This document shows, piece after piece, positions 1 through 6,837 of a stretch of 16,468 nt of DNA; position 1 is the first letter of the stretch, and every line of letters starts with the position of its first letter. Under the pieces are notes generated by a model, which was not told where the DNA came from, ran no database searches, and was given only the letters and a program-made list of their open reading frames with translations. A program made the translations under genes and the position numbers. The stretch is from RYN-433 sp036558265 (GTDB lineage Bacteria > Planctomycetota > Phycisphaerae > Tepidisphaerales > Tepidisphaeraceae). The DNA is taken from NCBI GenBank assembly GCA_036558265.1, contig DATBFY010000789.1, positions 1 to 16,468 on the forward strand, written 5' to 3'.

Positions 1-1443
1 CGTGAGGAGAACCTGCCGGGGCGCGCGCGGTTGTGCGGGGCGGTCCTGAGGACATACGTGGAGCGTCCGGCGGTCTGGTGGCTGCCCGCGGTCAACATGG
101 CGTGCTGCGTGCTGCTGAGCGAGAAGTTCGCGGCGGACTACGTGGACATGTTATTCTTCCCCGCGTTCCTGTGCGCGGTGGCCAGCGCGTTTTTGGCGGC
201 GTCGATCACGGGTCATATGGTGCAACTATTGGCGCCGGCCCGCGGGCAGGTGACGCCGGGGCTGCGATCGAGCGCGCTGACGGTGGCGATCGTGCTGAGC
301 ATCGCGGCGGTGCTGCTTCCCGCGCTGCTTTGGACGTATCCGGCTCCGTCGGCGATCCCCGGTGGCATCGGCCTGCGGCGGCTTCACGCGTTGCCGCTGG
401 TCGCGTTGCTGGCGGCGCAGCTCGCGTGGACGCAGGTTGCACCGGTCGTGTCGGCGTTGAGCCTGTTCGCGTGGACGGTGTTGTGGATCGGGCGTTTCCA
501 CGATTCGCTGATGCGGATGCTCTGGGGTCGATTCGCGGCGCTGGAATGGGCCGTGGGCGCGGTGGCGGTGGGGATGTTCGTCGGGTTGTGGATCGTGCTG
601 GGGCGGCGGCGGGAGCGGACCGGTGGAGCGGATCCGATCGCCGAGTATGTCGTCCGCCGGCTGTTCCGGGAGAAGGCACCGGGGTCGAACATGGAGCCGG
701 ACGGCATGATCCCGGCGCTGGCGAGGCCGGGCGCGAGCGGTGCACGTACGCGCCGGCGGCTTGGGCGCGAGGCGGCCTGCGGGGGCATCGGCGCTTGCCG
801 GACGGGCCTGCTCGCGGGCGGGCTGCTGACGCTCTGGATGGTGACCTGGCGCGTGTACGAGGGATCGGCGCTGGACGCGATGACGCCGGCGGTCACCTGC
901 CTGATCGTCAGCGCGATCGCGCCGATGCTGGTGGCGGTGACGGCGATCGAAAACCGGGGGGCGTTGTTCAACGGCGACCTGATGCTGCCGCGTTCGCGCC
1001 GCCAGTTCGTGCGCGAGCTGGGGCTGGGGATGTTCGCGAACCAGCTTTCGATCTGGGCGTGCGGTGTGGCGCCGGCGGTGATGACGGCGGCGCTGGTCTC
1101 GGGGCGGCCGCCGGAAGGGGCCGGGTCGGCGGTGTCTTTCGTGGCGCGGGTGCTGGTGACGGCGGGGGCGTACCAGGTGTTCACGTTCGGCGCGATCGGG
1201 TGGGTGCTGCGGCTGTCGAGCTGGATGGCGTGCGTGCTGGTGCTGATCGCCGTGGGTTCGTGCGGGGTGGTGATCGTGATGTCGGGTGTCGAACGGCGTG
1301 GTGGTGGACCGGCGGGTGTCCTGCTCATTGCCGTGGGTCTGGCGGTCGCGGGGGTGGTGATGTCGCTCGCGGCGTATCGGCGGTGGACGCGTGCGGAGAC
1401 GCCGTGGGTGTCGGGGGCCTACAGGACCGGGGCGGTTTTATAA
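1..1443 (+). CDS. Polytopic membrane protein, 5'-truncated, possibly an ABC-2-type permease
   Basis: The reading frame is open to the first base of the window, so the gene probably starts upstream; the first in-window start-like codon is TTG at 31. The visible protein is strongly hydrophobic. Counted from position 31 it has about ten membrane segments in two groups (roughly residues 16-190 and 258-447), separated by a charged, Arg-rich linker at about 190-250. A stretch at about 309-330 (ENRGALFNGDLMLP followed by SRRQFVREL) resembles the cytoplasmic loop of ABC-2-like permeases, where a Pro-Arg-Ser-Arg-Arg pattern precedes a membrane helix. That assignment is inference; no diagnostic motif was seen. 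It ends in TAA, and no gene on the same strand follows closely. A second long frame overlapping the same bases (33-1448) is Gly/Arg/Ala-rich and is a shadow. Confidence 0.7.
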   Translation, partial: REENLPGRARLCGAVLRTYVERPAVWWLPAVNMACCVLLSEKFAADYVDMLFFPAFLCAVASAFLAASITGHMVQLLAPARGQVTPGLRSSALTVAIVLSIAAVLLPALLWTYPAPSAIPGGIGLRRLHALPLVALLAAQLAWTQVAPVVSALSLFAWTVLWIGRFHDSLMRMLWGRFAALEWAVGAVAVGMFVGLWIVLGRRRERTGGADPIAEYVVRRLFREKAPGSNMEPDGMIPALARPGASGARTRRRLGREAACGGIGACRTGLLAGGLLTLWMVTWRVYEGSALDAMTPAVTCLIVSAIAPMLVAVTAIENRGALFNGDLMLPRSRRQFVRELGLGMFANQLSIWACGVAPAVMTAALVSGRPPEGAGSAVSFVARVLVTAGAYQVFTFGAIGWVLRLSSWMACVLVLIAVGSCGVVIVMSGVERRGGGPAGVLLIAVGLAVAGVVMSLAAYRRWTRAETPWVSGAYRTGAVL

Positions 1444-1590
1444 TGTGATGGGGGAGGGTGGGGGGAGAGTGTTCGGGGAATGGCGCGCGGATGCGCGTGG
1501 TTGCGACCGCTAACTGCCATCAAAACATTCGAGCGGTTCCTCTTTAAAACGTCGTTACCCGGATGGTCATCGATGCGCGCCTCCATGCGA

Positions 1591-1622
1591 TGCCAGATCC
1601 TTCGGAGTACCTCAGGATGACG
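1591..1622. repeat. REP-like short interspersed element (single copy in window)
   Basis: The reverse complement reads CGTCATCCTGAG, then nine bases, then GAAGGATCTGGCA. This matches the general form GTCATCCTGAG-N-CGAAGGATCT that I recognise as a small repeated element scattered between genes in several environmental bacterial phyla. The arms ATCCT (1597-1601) and AGGAT (1614-1618) are inverted repeats. There is no second copy in the window, so repetition is from memory, not shown here. Confidence 0.5.
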
Positions 1623-1695
1623 ACGTTGCGAAAGCAGCGGCAGCCCTTTTGAGATCGCGCAGCGAATCCCCATGTCGCAAGGCCAATTCCAACTT

Positions 1696-1702
1696 GAGGA
1701 GG
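1696..1702 (+). promoter_or_regulatory. Ribosome binding site of sppA (decides the start)
   Basis: GAGGAGG sits 5 bases before the ATG at 1708. The earlier in-frame ATG at 1672 has no comparable site, and using 1708 places a clean signal peptide at the N terminus. Confidence 0.8.
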
Positions 1703-1707
1703 TTTCC

Positions 1708-3549
1708 ATGCCTCGACGATCTGCTTTTCTGAGGTTGGTTGTCATCGTCGCGCTCGTTTTGTGGCCGGGGTGGGTCCGCGGTGCGGATGAGCCTCAGCCG
1801 AAGAAGGCGACGATTCCCGTGTTTGCGCTCAAGGGGGAGATCACGGAATCGCCGGTGGACGAATCGTTCCCGTTGTTCGAGCCGCCCGGCGTCTCGCTTG
1901 GCGAGCTGACGAAGCGCATGACCCAGGCCGCCAAGGATGGTGAAGTGAAGGCGGTGGTCGTGCTGGACGAGGGGGGGATGTACGGTTCGGCGCAGGTGGA
2001 GGAGATGCGGCAGGCGATGGGTGCGCTGCGCGCGGCGGGGAAGGAGGTTTACGTTCATTCGGATTCGCTGCGGATGCCGGAGTACGTGCTGTTCGCGGGG
2101 GCGAGCCGGGTTTCGGCGGTTCCGACAGCGGACGTCTGGGTGACCGGGTTGTACGCCGAGCAGCCGTACCTGCGGGGCTTGCTCGACAAGATCGGCGTGC
2201 AGCCGGACTTCCTCACCTGCGGCGAGTACAAGTCGGCGGCGGAGATCTTCGTGCGGGACCAGCCGTCGAAGCAGGCGGATGAGATGATCAACTGGCTCCT
2301 GGACTCGATGTATCAGACCGATCTGAAGCTGATCGCGCGGGGGCGCAAGGTTTCCGTGGAGCAGGCGCGGACGTGGATCGACGGGGGACCGTATAGCGCG
2401 GGGAAGGCCAAGGCTGCGGGCCTGATCGACGCGATCGAGCATCGCCAGGACTTCAATGCCTTCCTGAAGAAGAAGCATGGGAACAACGTTGAGTTCGACC
2501 GCCGGTATGGGCAGCCCAAGCAGCCGACGATCGACTTCAACAACCCGTTCGCGGTGTTCAAGCTGATGGCGGACCTGTTCGGCGGTACGAAGAAGCCCAA
2601 ATCCGATCGACCCGCGGTAGGCATCGTTTACGTCGAGGGGCCGATCCTCCTGGGCGAGCAGGTACCGTCGATGTTCGGGATGATGGGCGGCCAGCAGGCG
2701 CGCTCGTCGGCCATCCGCAAGGCGCTGGATCGGGCGGCGGCGGACGACCAGGTGAAGGCGGTGGTGCTGCGCGTGAACTCGCCGGGCGGGTCGGCGGTGG
2801 CGAGCGAGATCATCCTGGACGCCACGCGGCGCGTGAAGGCGAAGAAACCGTTCGTGGTGAGCATGGGGAACGTCGCGGGGAGCGGCGGTTATTACGTCTC
2901 GTGCGCGTCGGACACGATCTTCGCCGACCGGTCCACGATCACGGCGTCGATCGGCGTGGTGGCGGGGAAGCTGGTGACCACGCCGATGTGGAACAAGGTC
3001 GGGATCACGTTCAAACCTTACGGTCGCGGGCGGCATGCGGGGTTGCTCAACACGGATAAGCCCTTCAGCAAAGACGAGCGCGAGGTCGTGCAGGCGTGGA
3101 TGGACGAGATCTACGCGACGTTCCGGAAGCACGTGACCGATGCGCGGGGCGAGCGGCTGAAGAAGCCGCTTGAGGAGATCGCGGGCGGTCGGGTGTATAC
3201 GGGCCAGCAGGCGCTGGAACTTGGGCTGGTCGATCGCATCGGCACGCTCGGCGACGCGATCGCGTTCGTGGCCGGGGAGGCGAAGCTGAAGGAGGGCGAA
3301 TATGACACGCGGCCGGTGCCGGAGGCCAAGAATTTCATCGAGCAACTGATGGAACAATCGGGGGGCGGGGAGAAGGATCCGGGCAACGTGGCGGGCGTGC
3401 GAGGCTCGGTGCTTCAACTGGCGATGCCGTATCTTCAGCATCTGGACCCGCAGCGGGTGATGGTGATCAGGCAGGCGCTGCTGCGGCTAGATCTGATCCA
3501 GAACGAGGGGCCGATCTTGATGATGCCGGAGGTGGGAATGGGGCGGTGA
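1708..3549 (+). CDS. sppA: Signal peptide peptidase SppA, long tandem-domain form (peptidase S49)
   Basis: Membrane-bound serine protease that cleaves remnant signal peptides left in the membrane after protein export. The product is 613 residues, about the length of the E. coli long form. Residues 1-26 form a signal peptide or anchor (MPRRSAF, then a hydrophobic run ending at GWVRGADE). It has two S49 domains. The N-terminal half holds the expected general-base lysine, K175, in GEYKSAAEIF. The C-terminal half holds the nucleophile S392 in VAGSGGYYVS, preceded by the family motif VNSPGGSA. This is the Ser/Lys dyad split across two domains, as known for E. coli SppA (K209, S409). The C-terminal tail from about residue 550 is specific to this protein. 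The start is set by the GAGGAGG at 1696-1702. It appears to be monocistronic and faces a minus-strand lipoprotein gene. Long antisense frames over it are shadows. Confidence 0.95.
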   Translation: MPRRSAFLRLVVIVALVLWPGWVRGADEPQPKKATIPVFALKGEITESPVDESFPLFEPPGVSLGELTKRMTQAAKDGEVKAVVVLDEGGMYGSAQVEEMRQAMGALRAAGKEVYVHSDSLRMPEYVLFAGASRVSAVPTADVWVTGLYAEQPYLRGLLDKIGVQPDFLTCGEYKSAAEIFVRDQPSKQADEMINWLLDSMYQTDLKLIARGRKVSVEQARTWIDGGPYSAGKAKAAGLIDAIEHRQDFNAFLKKKHGNNVEFDRRYGQPKQPTIDFNNPFAVFKLMADLFGGTKKPKSDRPAVGIVYVEGPILLGEQVPSMFGMMGGQQARSSAIRKALDRAAADDQVKAVVLRVNSPGGSAVASEIILDATRRVKAKKPFVVSMGNVAGSGGYYVSCASDTIFADRSTITASIGVVAGKLVTTPMWNKVGITFKPYGRGRHAGLLNTDKPFSKDEREVVQAWMDEIYATFRKHVTDARGERLKKPLEEIAGGRVYTGQQALELGLVDRIGTLGDAIAFVAGEAKLKEGEYDTRPVPEAKNFIEQLMEQSGGGEKDPGNVAGVRGSVLQLAMPYLQHLDPQRVMVIRQALLRLDLIQNEGPILMMPEVGMGR

Positions 3550-3633
3550 TGCGAAGTTTTAGAGTGACCGCGCTTTGCGTGATTCGCGAAACCGCAAGCG
3601 ACGACTAGCGCGGTGCGGCGAGACGGGGACATT

Positions 3634-3656
3634 CATGCACCACTGAAGTGGGCATG
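3634..3656. terminator. Hairpin between convergent genes
   Basis: CATGC-A-CCACT pairs with AGTGG-GCATG (3634-3644 with 3647-3656), with one bulged A and a tight TGAA-type loop. It lies between the 3' ends of sppA and the lipoprotein gene. No T-run follows on either strand, so it is at best a factor-dependent or processing hairpin. Confidence 0.35.
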
Positions 3657-3674
3657 CCGGCGCAGGTGCGTCCC

Positions 3675-4403
3675 TCAGCACCTCGGTCCGCCCAGCGCGT
3701 AGATCGCCATGACGAAGAGACCGACCGTGGGATAGATCACCAGGTCCGCGGCGACGGTCAACGGCGTGACCGCCAATGCCGCTGCCCGTGCGCGTCCCAG
3801 GTCTGCTGCGGGCCTGGGCTGCGACATCGGCAGCAGCAGGACGATCGCGTCGTCGGGAAACACGACGTCCCGTCCGTCGTCCTTGCAGCCGCAGTCGTCC
3901 GTTGACCTGGACATGTTGCCCGGCATTGCCCTGCGCGAGAGGGCGACCAGGGCAACCTGGCAGCGGCGGTCGGGATAATACGTCTTGGACCAGTGCCAAT
4001 CGGTTGCGGCGCCCGGCTGCGACGGCGCCGTTGCCGCGCGATCGGCGCCGGCGGGGTCCAGCCGCGTTTCGACGATGTCGCGCCGCTGCTGCTCGGTCAG
4101 GTCGGTCAGGACCTGCGCCGGCGTGCGCTGGTGACCGTGGTAGACGAGCGCTTCGGGAAGGGGGCGGCCGTCGGTCGAGAGGGGCAGGGCGAAGAGCGAC
4201 TGGCTGGATTCGGGCGTATGGTAGGCGAGGAGGGCGTGCGCCGTTGCGCCGCCACCGCCCGCGCCGCTCGCGCGGGTGACGCGGAGCAAGCGCGGTGCGG
4301 AGACTTCGGTTTCCCCCGCGTCCCGCCATGCCTCGGCGGTACAGCCGGTCATGCAGGAGAGCAGCGTCAGGCCCAGCACGCCGATGAGTGTGGATCGGGT
4401 CAT
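3675..4403 (-). CDS. Predicted lipoprotein of unknown function
   Basis: The start chosen is the ATG at 4401-4403, which gives a 242-residue product with a short n-region, a hydrophobic core (LIGVLGLTLLSC) and a lipobox ending MTGC, so Cys21 would be the lipidated residue. An upstream in-frame ATG at 4428-4430 would add nine residues; neither has a clear Shine-Dalgarno site. The middle is rich in Ala, Asp and Arg, with a CGC-type pair in TDDCGCKDDG. The C terminus is hydrophobic (PLTVAADLVIYPTVGLFVMA), loosely like the end of YceK/YidQ-type small lipoproteins; this similarity is weak and should not be used as a function. It probably sits in the outer membrane or periplasm. It converges on sppA and diverges from the calpain-like gene. 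Confidence 0.7.
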   Translation of the reverse strand: MTRSTLIGVLGLTLLSCMTGCTAEAWRDAGETEVSAPRLLRVTRASGAGGGGATAHALLAYHTPESSQSLFALPLSTDGRPLPEALVYHGHQRTPAQVLTDLTEQQRRDIVETRLDPAGADRAATAPSQPGAATDWHWSKTYYPDRRCQVALVALSRRAMPGNMSRSTDDCGCKDDGRDVVFPDDAIVLLLPMSQPRPAADLGRARAAALAVTPLTVAADLVIYPTVGLFVMAIYALGGPRC

Positions 4404-4541
4404 GTCCGAGAGCTTACCGAAGCGGGTCATAAGTTAGTTAGTAATTACTGATTTATTTTTCGACCTTCGGCGCCCGCGTCGTCTTTCGTCCGTTGTGGCG
4501 CTCCGTGTTGTCCAAGCGAATTGAAATTCAGGGGGCGCTAC

Positions 4542-4561
4542 CCGCGGAACAAGTTCCGCGG
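4542..4561. promoter_or_regulatory. Operator-like palindrome upstream of the RTX-calpain gene
   Basis: CCGCGGAAC-AA-GTTCCGCGG is a perfect 9-base inverted repeat around two central bases. It lies about 155 bases before the start codon. Its symmetry suits a dimeric repressor or activator, but it could also form an RNA hairpin. No regulator can be named. Confidence 0.35.
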
Positions 4562-4705
4562 TCGTTCGGAACGCGCGCTGCCCCGTTCGGGGGTCGGGGG
4601 TAACGCCGCGTTTGCGGGGGGCGTCCCCACGGCCGGTTCGGCAATTCTCCACAATATAGCCGTAGGACTGACCGGTCGCCTCTCCGGTTGGAATCACCCG
4701 GCCAT

Positions 4706-4710
4706 GGAGG
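4706..4710 (+). promoter_or_regulatory. Ribosome binding site of the RTX-calpain gene
   Basis: GGAGG ends 5 bases before the ATG at 4716. It overlaps an alternative ATG at 4704, which therefore lacks its own site. Confidence 0.65.
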
Positions 4711-4715
4711 CATTC

Positions 4716-6722
4716 ATGTTCGCTCGGAAAGACCGTTCTCCCCGTCAACCGTTTACGTCCAGATCCAAGGCCGCCGTCGATCGCGCCGCGGCGAAAATGC
4801 TCGAGCCGCTGGAACAGCGGCGGATGATGTCGATGACGAGCATCGGCGGTGGAGGGCCCGTCGTGTCGCCGATGCCGTCGATGGACACGAGCGGTTCGTC
4901 GTTTTATGCGCTCAGCCTGCTCTCCGTGGAGGGCACGCCCGGCGACGACCAGATCTTCGTCCAGGACGTCAACGGCACGATCCAGGCGTACGTCAACGGA
5001 TACCTGCAGGCGTCCATGGCGGACTGGTTCTGCACGTCGATTACCGCGCACGGCAGGGCGGGGAACGATCGGATCACCGTGGCCGACAACGTGACCGTGC
5101 GCGGTTACCTGTACGGCGACGACGGCATGGACACGCTGACCGGCAGCGCGTCGGCATCGGAGGACATCCGCGGCGGGAACGGGTGGGACCACGTGGACTA
5201 CACGCAGCGGTGGCAGAACCTGAACATCACGCTGGACGATGTCCGCAACGACGGGCAGGCGAACGAGCAGGACAACGTTCACACTGATATCGAGGTCGTG
5301 TCGGGCGGATACGGGAACGACTCGATCACCGGGTCGGCGAACAACGACACGCTCTGGGGAGGCAACTGGGGCAACGACACGCTCGACGGCGGGCTCGGAA
5401 ACGATTCGCTCAATGGCGGAAACGGCAACGATCTGCTCATGGGCAACGATGGGGATGATACGTTCAACGGCGGGGCGGGCAGCGACACGATGATCGGCGG
5501 CACCGGCACCGACACCGTCAGCTACGAGGACGCGTTCACGCCCGTCACCGTCAGCCTCGACTGGAGCGCCAACGACGGCGAGGGGGGCGAGAACGACCTG
5601 GTGCTGCCGGACGTCGAGAACGTGCTGGGCGGGTGGGGGAACGACACGATCACCGGGTCGTCGGCGGACAACGTGCTCTTCGGCGGGGCGGGCGATGACG
5701 TGATTCGCGGCATGGACGGCAACGACACGATGGAGGGGTCGCTGGGCAACGACTCGATCTTCGGCGGCGACGGGGACGACTCGATGTCGGGCGGCGTGGG
5801 CGATGACACGCTGGTGTCGATCGGCGGCGGACAGGCCGACTCATTGTCGGGCGGCGCGGGCTTCGACAGCTTCTGGGCGGATGCGCAGGACACGTTCAGC
5901 CAGTGGGACTGGAACGAGAGCGTGTCCGGGCATATCCACCAGGTTTATTCATTCGCGGATTATCACTTCTCGAACGGGCCGACGGTTCCGATCACGCGCG
6001 ACCTGGACGGGCAGAACTTCCCCGATCCGGTGGGCGGGATGAACTACGCGTCGTTCGCGAACAATCCGCTCTTCAACACGGGCGGGCCGAGCAAAGATGA
6101 CATCTTCCAGCAGAAGCTGGGGGACTGCTATTTCATGGCGACGATCTCGTCGATCGCGAAGATCAACCCGGACAAGATCCGCCAGAGCGTGGTGGACCTG
6201 GGCGACGGGACCTACGCCGTGCAGTTCTGGAACAACGGCAGCCCGGTCTTCGTGCGCGTGGACGGCGACCTGCCGCGGGACGGGTCGAACAACCTGATCT
6301 ACGGCGGCCTGGGCAGCGGCAACTGCCTTTGGGGGGCGATCATGGAGAAGGCGTGGGCGTACTATCGGCACAACGATTCGGATTACCAGTCGATCGTGGG
6401 CGGGTGGCCTGACCAGGCGTATTCGGCGCTGGGAATCTGCTCGTCCACGCAATCAACGTTCGCTTATACCTTCAGCAATCAGCCCGACCAGCTTTGGAAC
6501 TACGTCACCAACGAGCTGGCGCTGGGCAAGTCGGTCGTGGCCTGCACGTACGGCTCGACGTCAACGCTCGTGAAGAGCCACTGCTACGAGGTGGACTCGA
6601 CCTACATCGACGGGAACAACGTCCGTCACCTGGTTCTCCGCAACCCCTGGGGCTTCAACACGGACGTGACGGCGGCGCAGTTCCTGGCGGACGTGTCGCA
6701 GGTGGATTCGGCGTTTGTGTAA
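4716..6722 (+). CDS. RTX-repeat protein with C-terminal calpain-like cysteine protease domain
   Basis: 668-residue predicted exported protease. The N terminus is basic, without a normal signal peptide, and contains LEPLEQRRMMS at residues 29-39, close to the LEPR-XLL motif known near the N terminus of large planctomycete surface proteins. Glycine/aspartate repeats follow: degenerate ones at about 72-165, then two blocks of RTX-type GGxGxDxxx nonapeptides at about 197-269 and 305-392, expected to form Ca2+-binding parallel beta-rolls. Residues about 420-668 form a calpain catalytic domain (family C2): Cys471 in KLGDCYFMATIS, the helix motif LWGAIMEKAWAYY, His622 in KSHCYEV, and Asn643 in LRNPWG. 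All three catalytic residues are present, so it should be active; calcium activation through the RTX part is inference. The start is chosen from the GGAGG at 4706-4710; the frame runs open upstream to a TTG at 4521. Confidence 0.9.
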   Translation: MFARKDRSPRQPFTSRSKAAVDRAAAKMLEPLEQRRMMSMTSIGGGGPVVSPMPSMDTSGSSFYALSLLSVEGTPGDDQIFVQDVNGTIQAYVNGYLQASMADWFCTSITAHGRAGNDRITVADNVTVRGYLYGDDGMDTLTGSASASEDIRGGNGWDHVDYTQRWQNLNITLDDVRNDGQANEQDNVHTDIEVVSGGYGNDSITGSANNDTLWGGNWGNDTLDGGLGNDSLNGGNGNDLLMGNDGDDTFNGGAGSDTMIGGTGTDTVSYEDAFTPVTVSLDWSANDGEGGENDLVLPDVENVLGGWGNDTITGSSADNVLFGGAGDDVIRGMDGNDTMEGSLGNDSIFGGDGDDSMSGGVGDDTLVSIGGGQADSLSGGAGFDSFWADAQDTFSQWDWNESVSGHIHQVYSFADYHFSNGPTVPITRDLDGQNFPDPVGGMNYASFANNPLFNTGGPSKDDIFQQKLGDCYFMATISSIAKINPDKIRQSVVDLGDGTYAVQFWNNGSPVFVRVDGDLPRDGSNNLIYGGLGSGNCLWGAIMEKAWAYYRHNDSDYQSIVGGWPDQAYSALGICSSTQSTFAYTFSNQPDQLWNYVTNELALGKSVVACTYGSTSTLVKSHCYEVDSTYIDGNNVRHLVLRNPWGFNTDVTAAQFLADVSQVDSAFV

Positions 6723-6745
6723 GGTCAGAAGCGAGACGACCGAAC

Positions 6746-6837
6746 CGTGAAGACGTGAAACGTGAAGCAAGTTCCCTTGCGAGGGCGCGCCTTGGCGCGG
6801 GGACTTGTTTCACGTCTTCACGTCTTCACGTTTCACG
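6746..6837. terminator. Long inverted repeat with GTGAAGAC-type units between convergent genes
   Basis: CGTGAAGACGTGAAAC (6746-6761) is perfectly complementary to 6807-6822. The arms are built of short direct repeats (GTGAAGAC, GTGAAAC, GTGAAGC on the left; two CACGTCTT units and a GTTTCACG on the right, up to 6837). The loop holds a second possible pairing (CAAGT with ACTTG, and GCGCC with GGCGC). It fills the gap between the calpain-like gene and the RNase D gene, which ends at 6838, so it probably ends transcription from both sides. There is no long T-run. Confidence 0.6.

Larger units (their letters stand above)
1444..1707. other. Intergenic region with G-runs and a REP-like element
   Basis: The gap between the membrane protein and sppA begins with four closely spaced G-runs (1450-1454, 1456-1458, 1460-1465, 1475-1478), then a less GC-rich stretch around 1510-1560, then a REP-like repeat at 1591-1622. 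No convincing promoter hexamers were found. An in-frame ATG at 1672 lies inside this gap but is not the preferred sppA start. Confidence 0.5.
4404..4715. promoter_or_regulatory. Divergent intergenic region with AT-rich patch and palindromes
   Basis: About 310 bases separate the lipoprotein gene (-) from the calpain-like gene (+). Directly upstream of the lipoprotein start is the most AT-rich stretch of the window (about 4430-4460), including the perfect palindrome AGTAATTACT at 4440-4449; it probably holds the lipoprotein promoter. Further right are the palindrome at 4542-4561 and a smaller one, CGTTC-G-GAACG, at 4563-4573. Both contain GAAC/GTTC half-sites. The reading frame of the calpain-like gene stays open through part of this region but looks non-coding there. 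Confidence 0.45.

Noticed and set aside
1612..3441. 609-codon minus-strand frame over sppA
   Set aside because: Arg/His/Leu-rich composition without any domain; the plus-strand sppA reading has complete S49 motifs.
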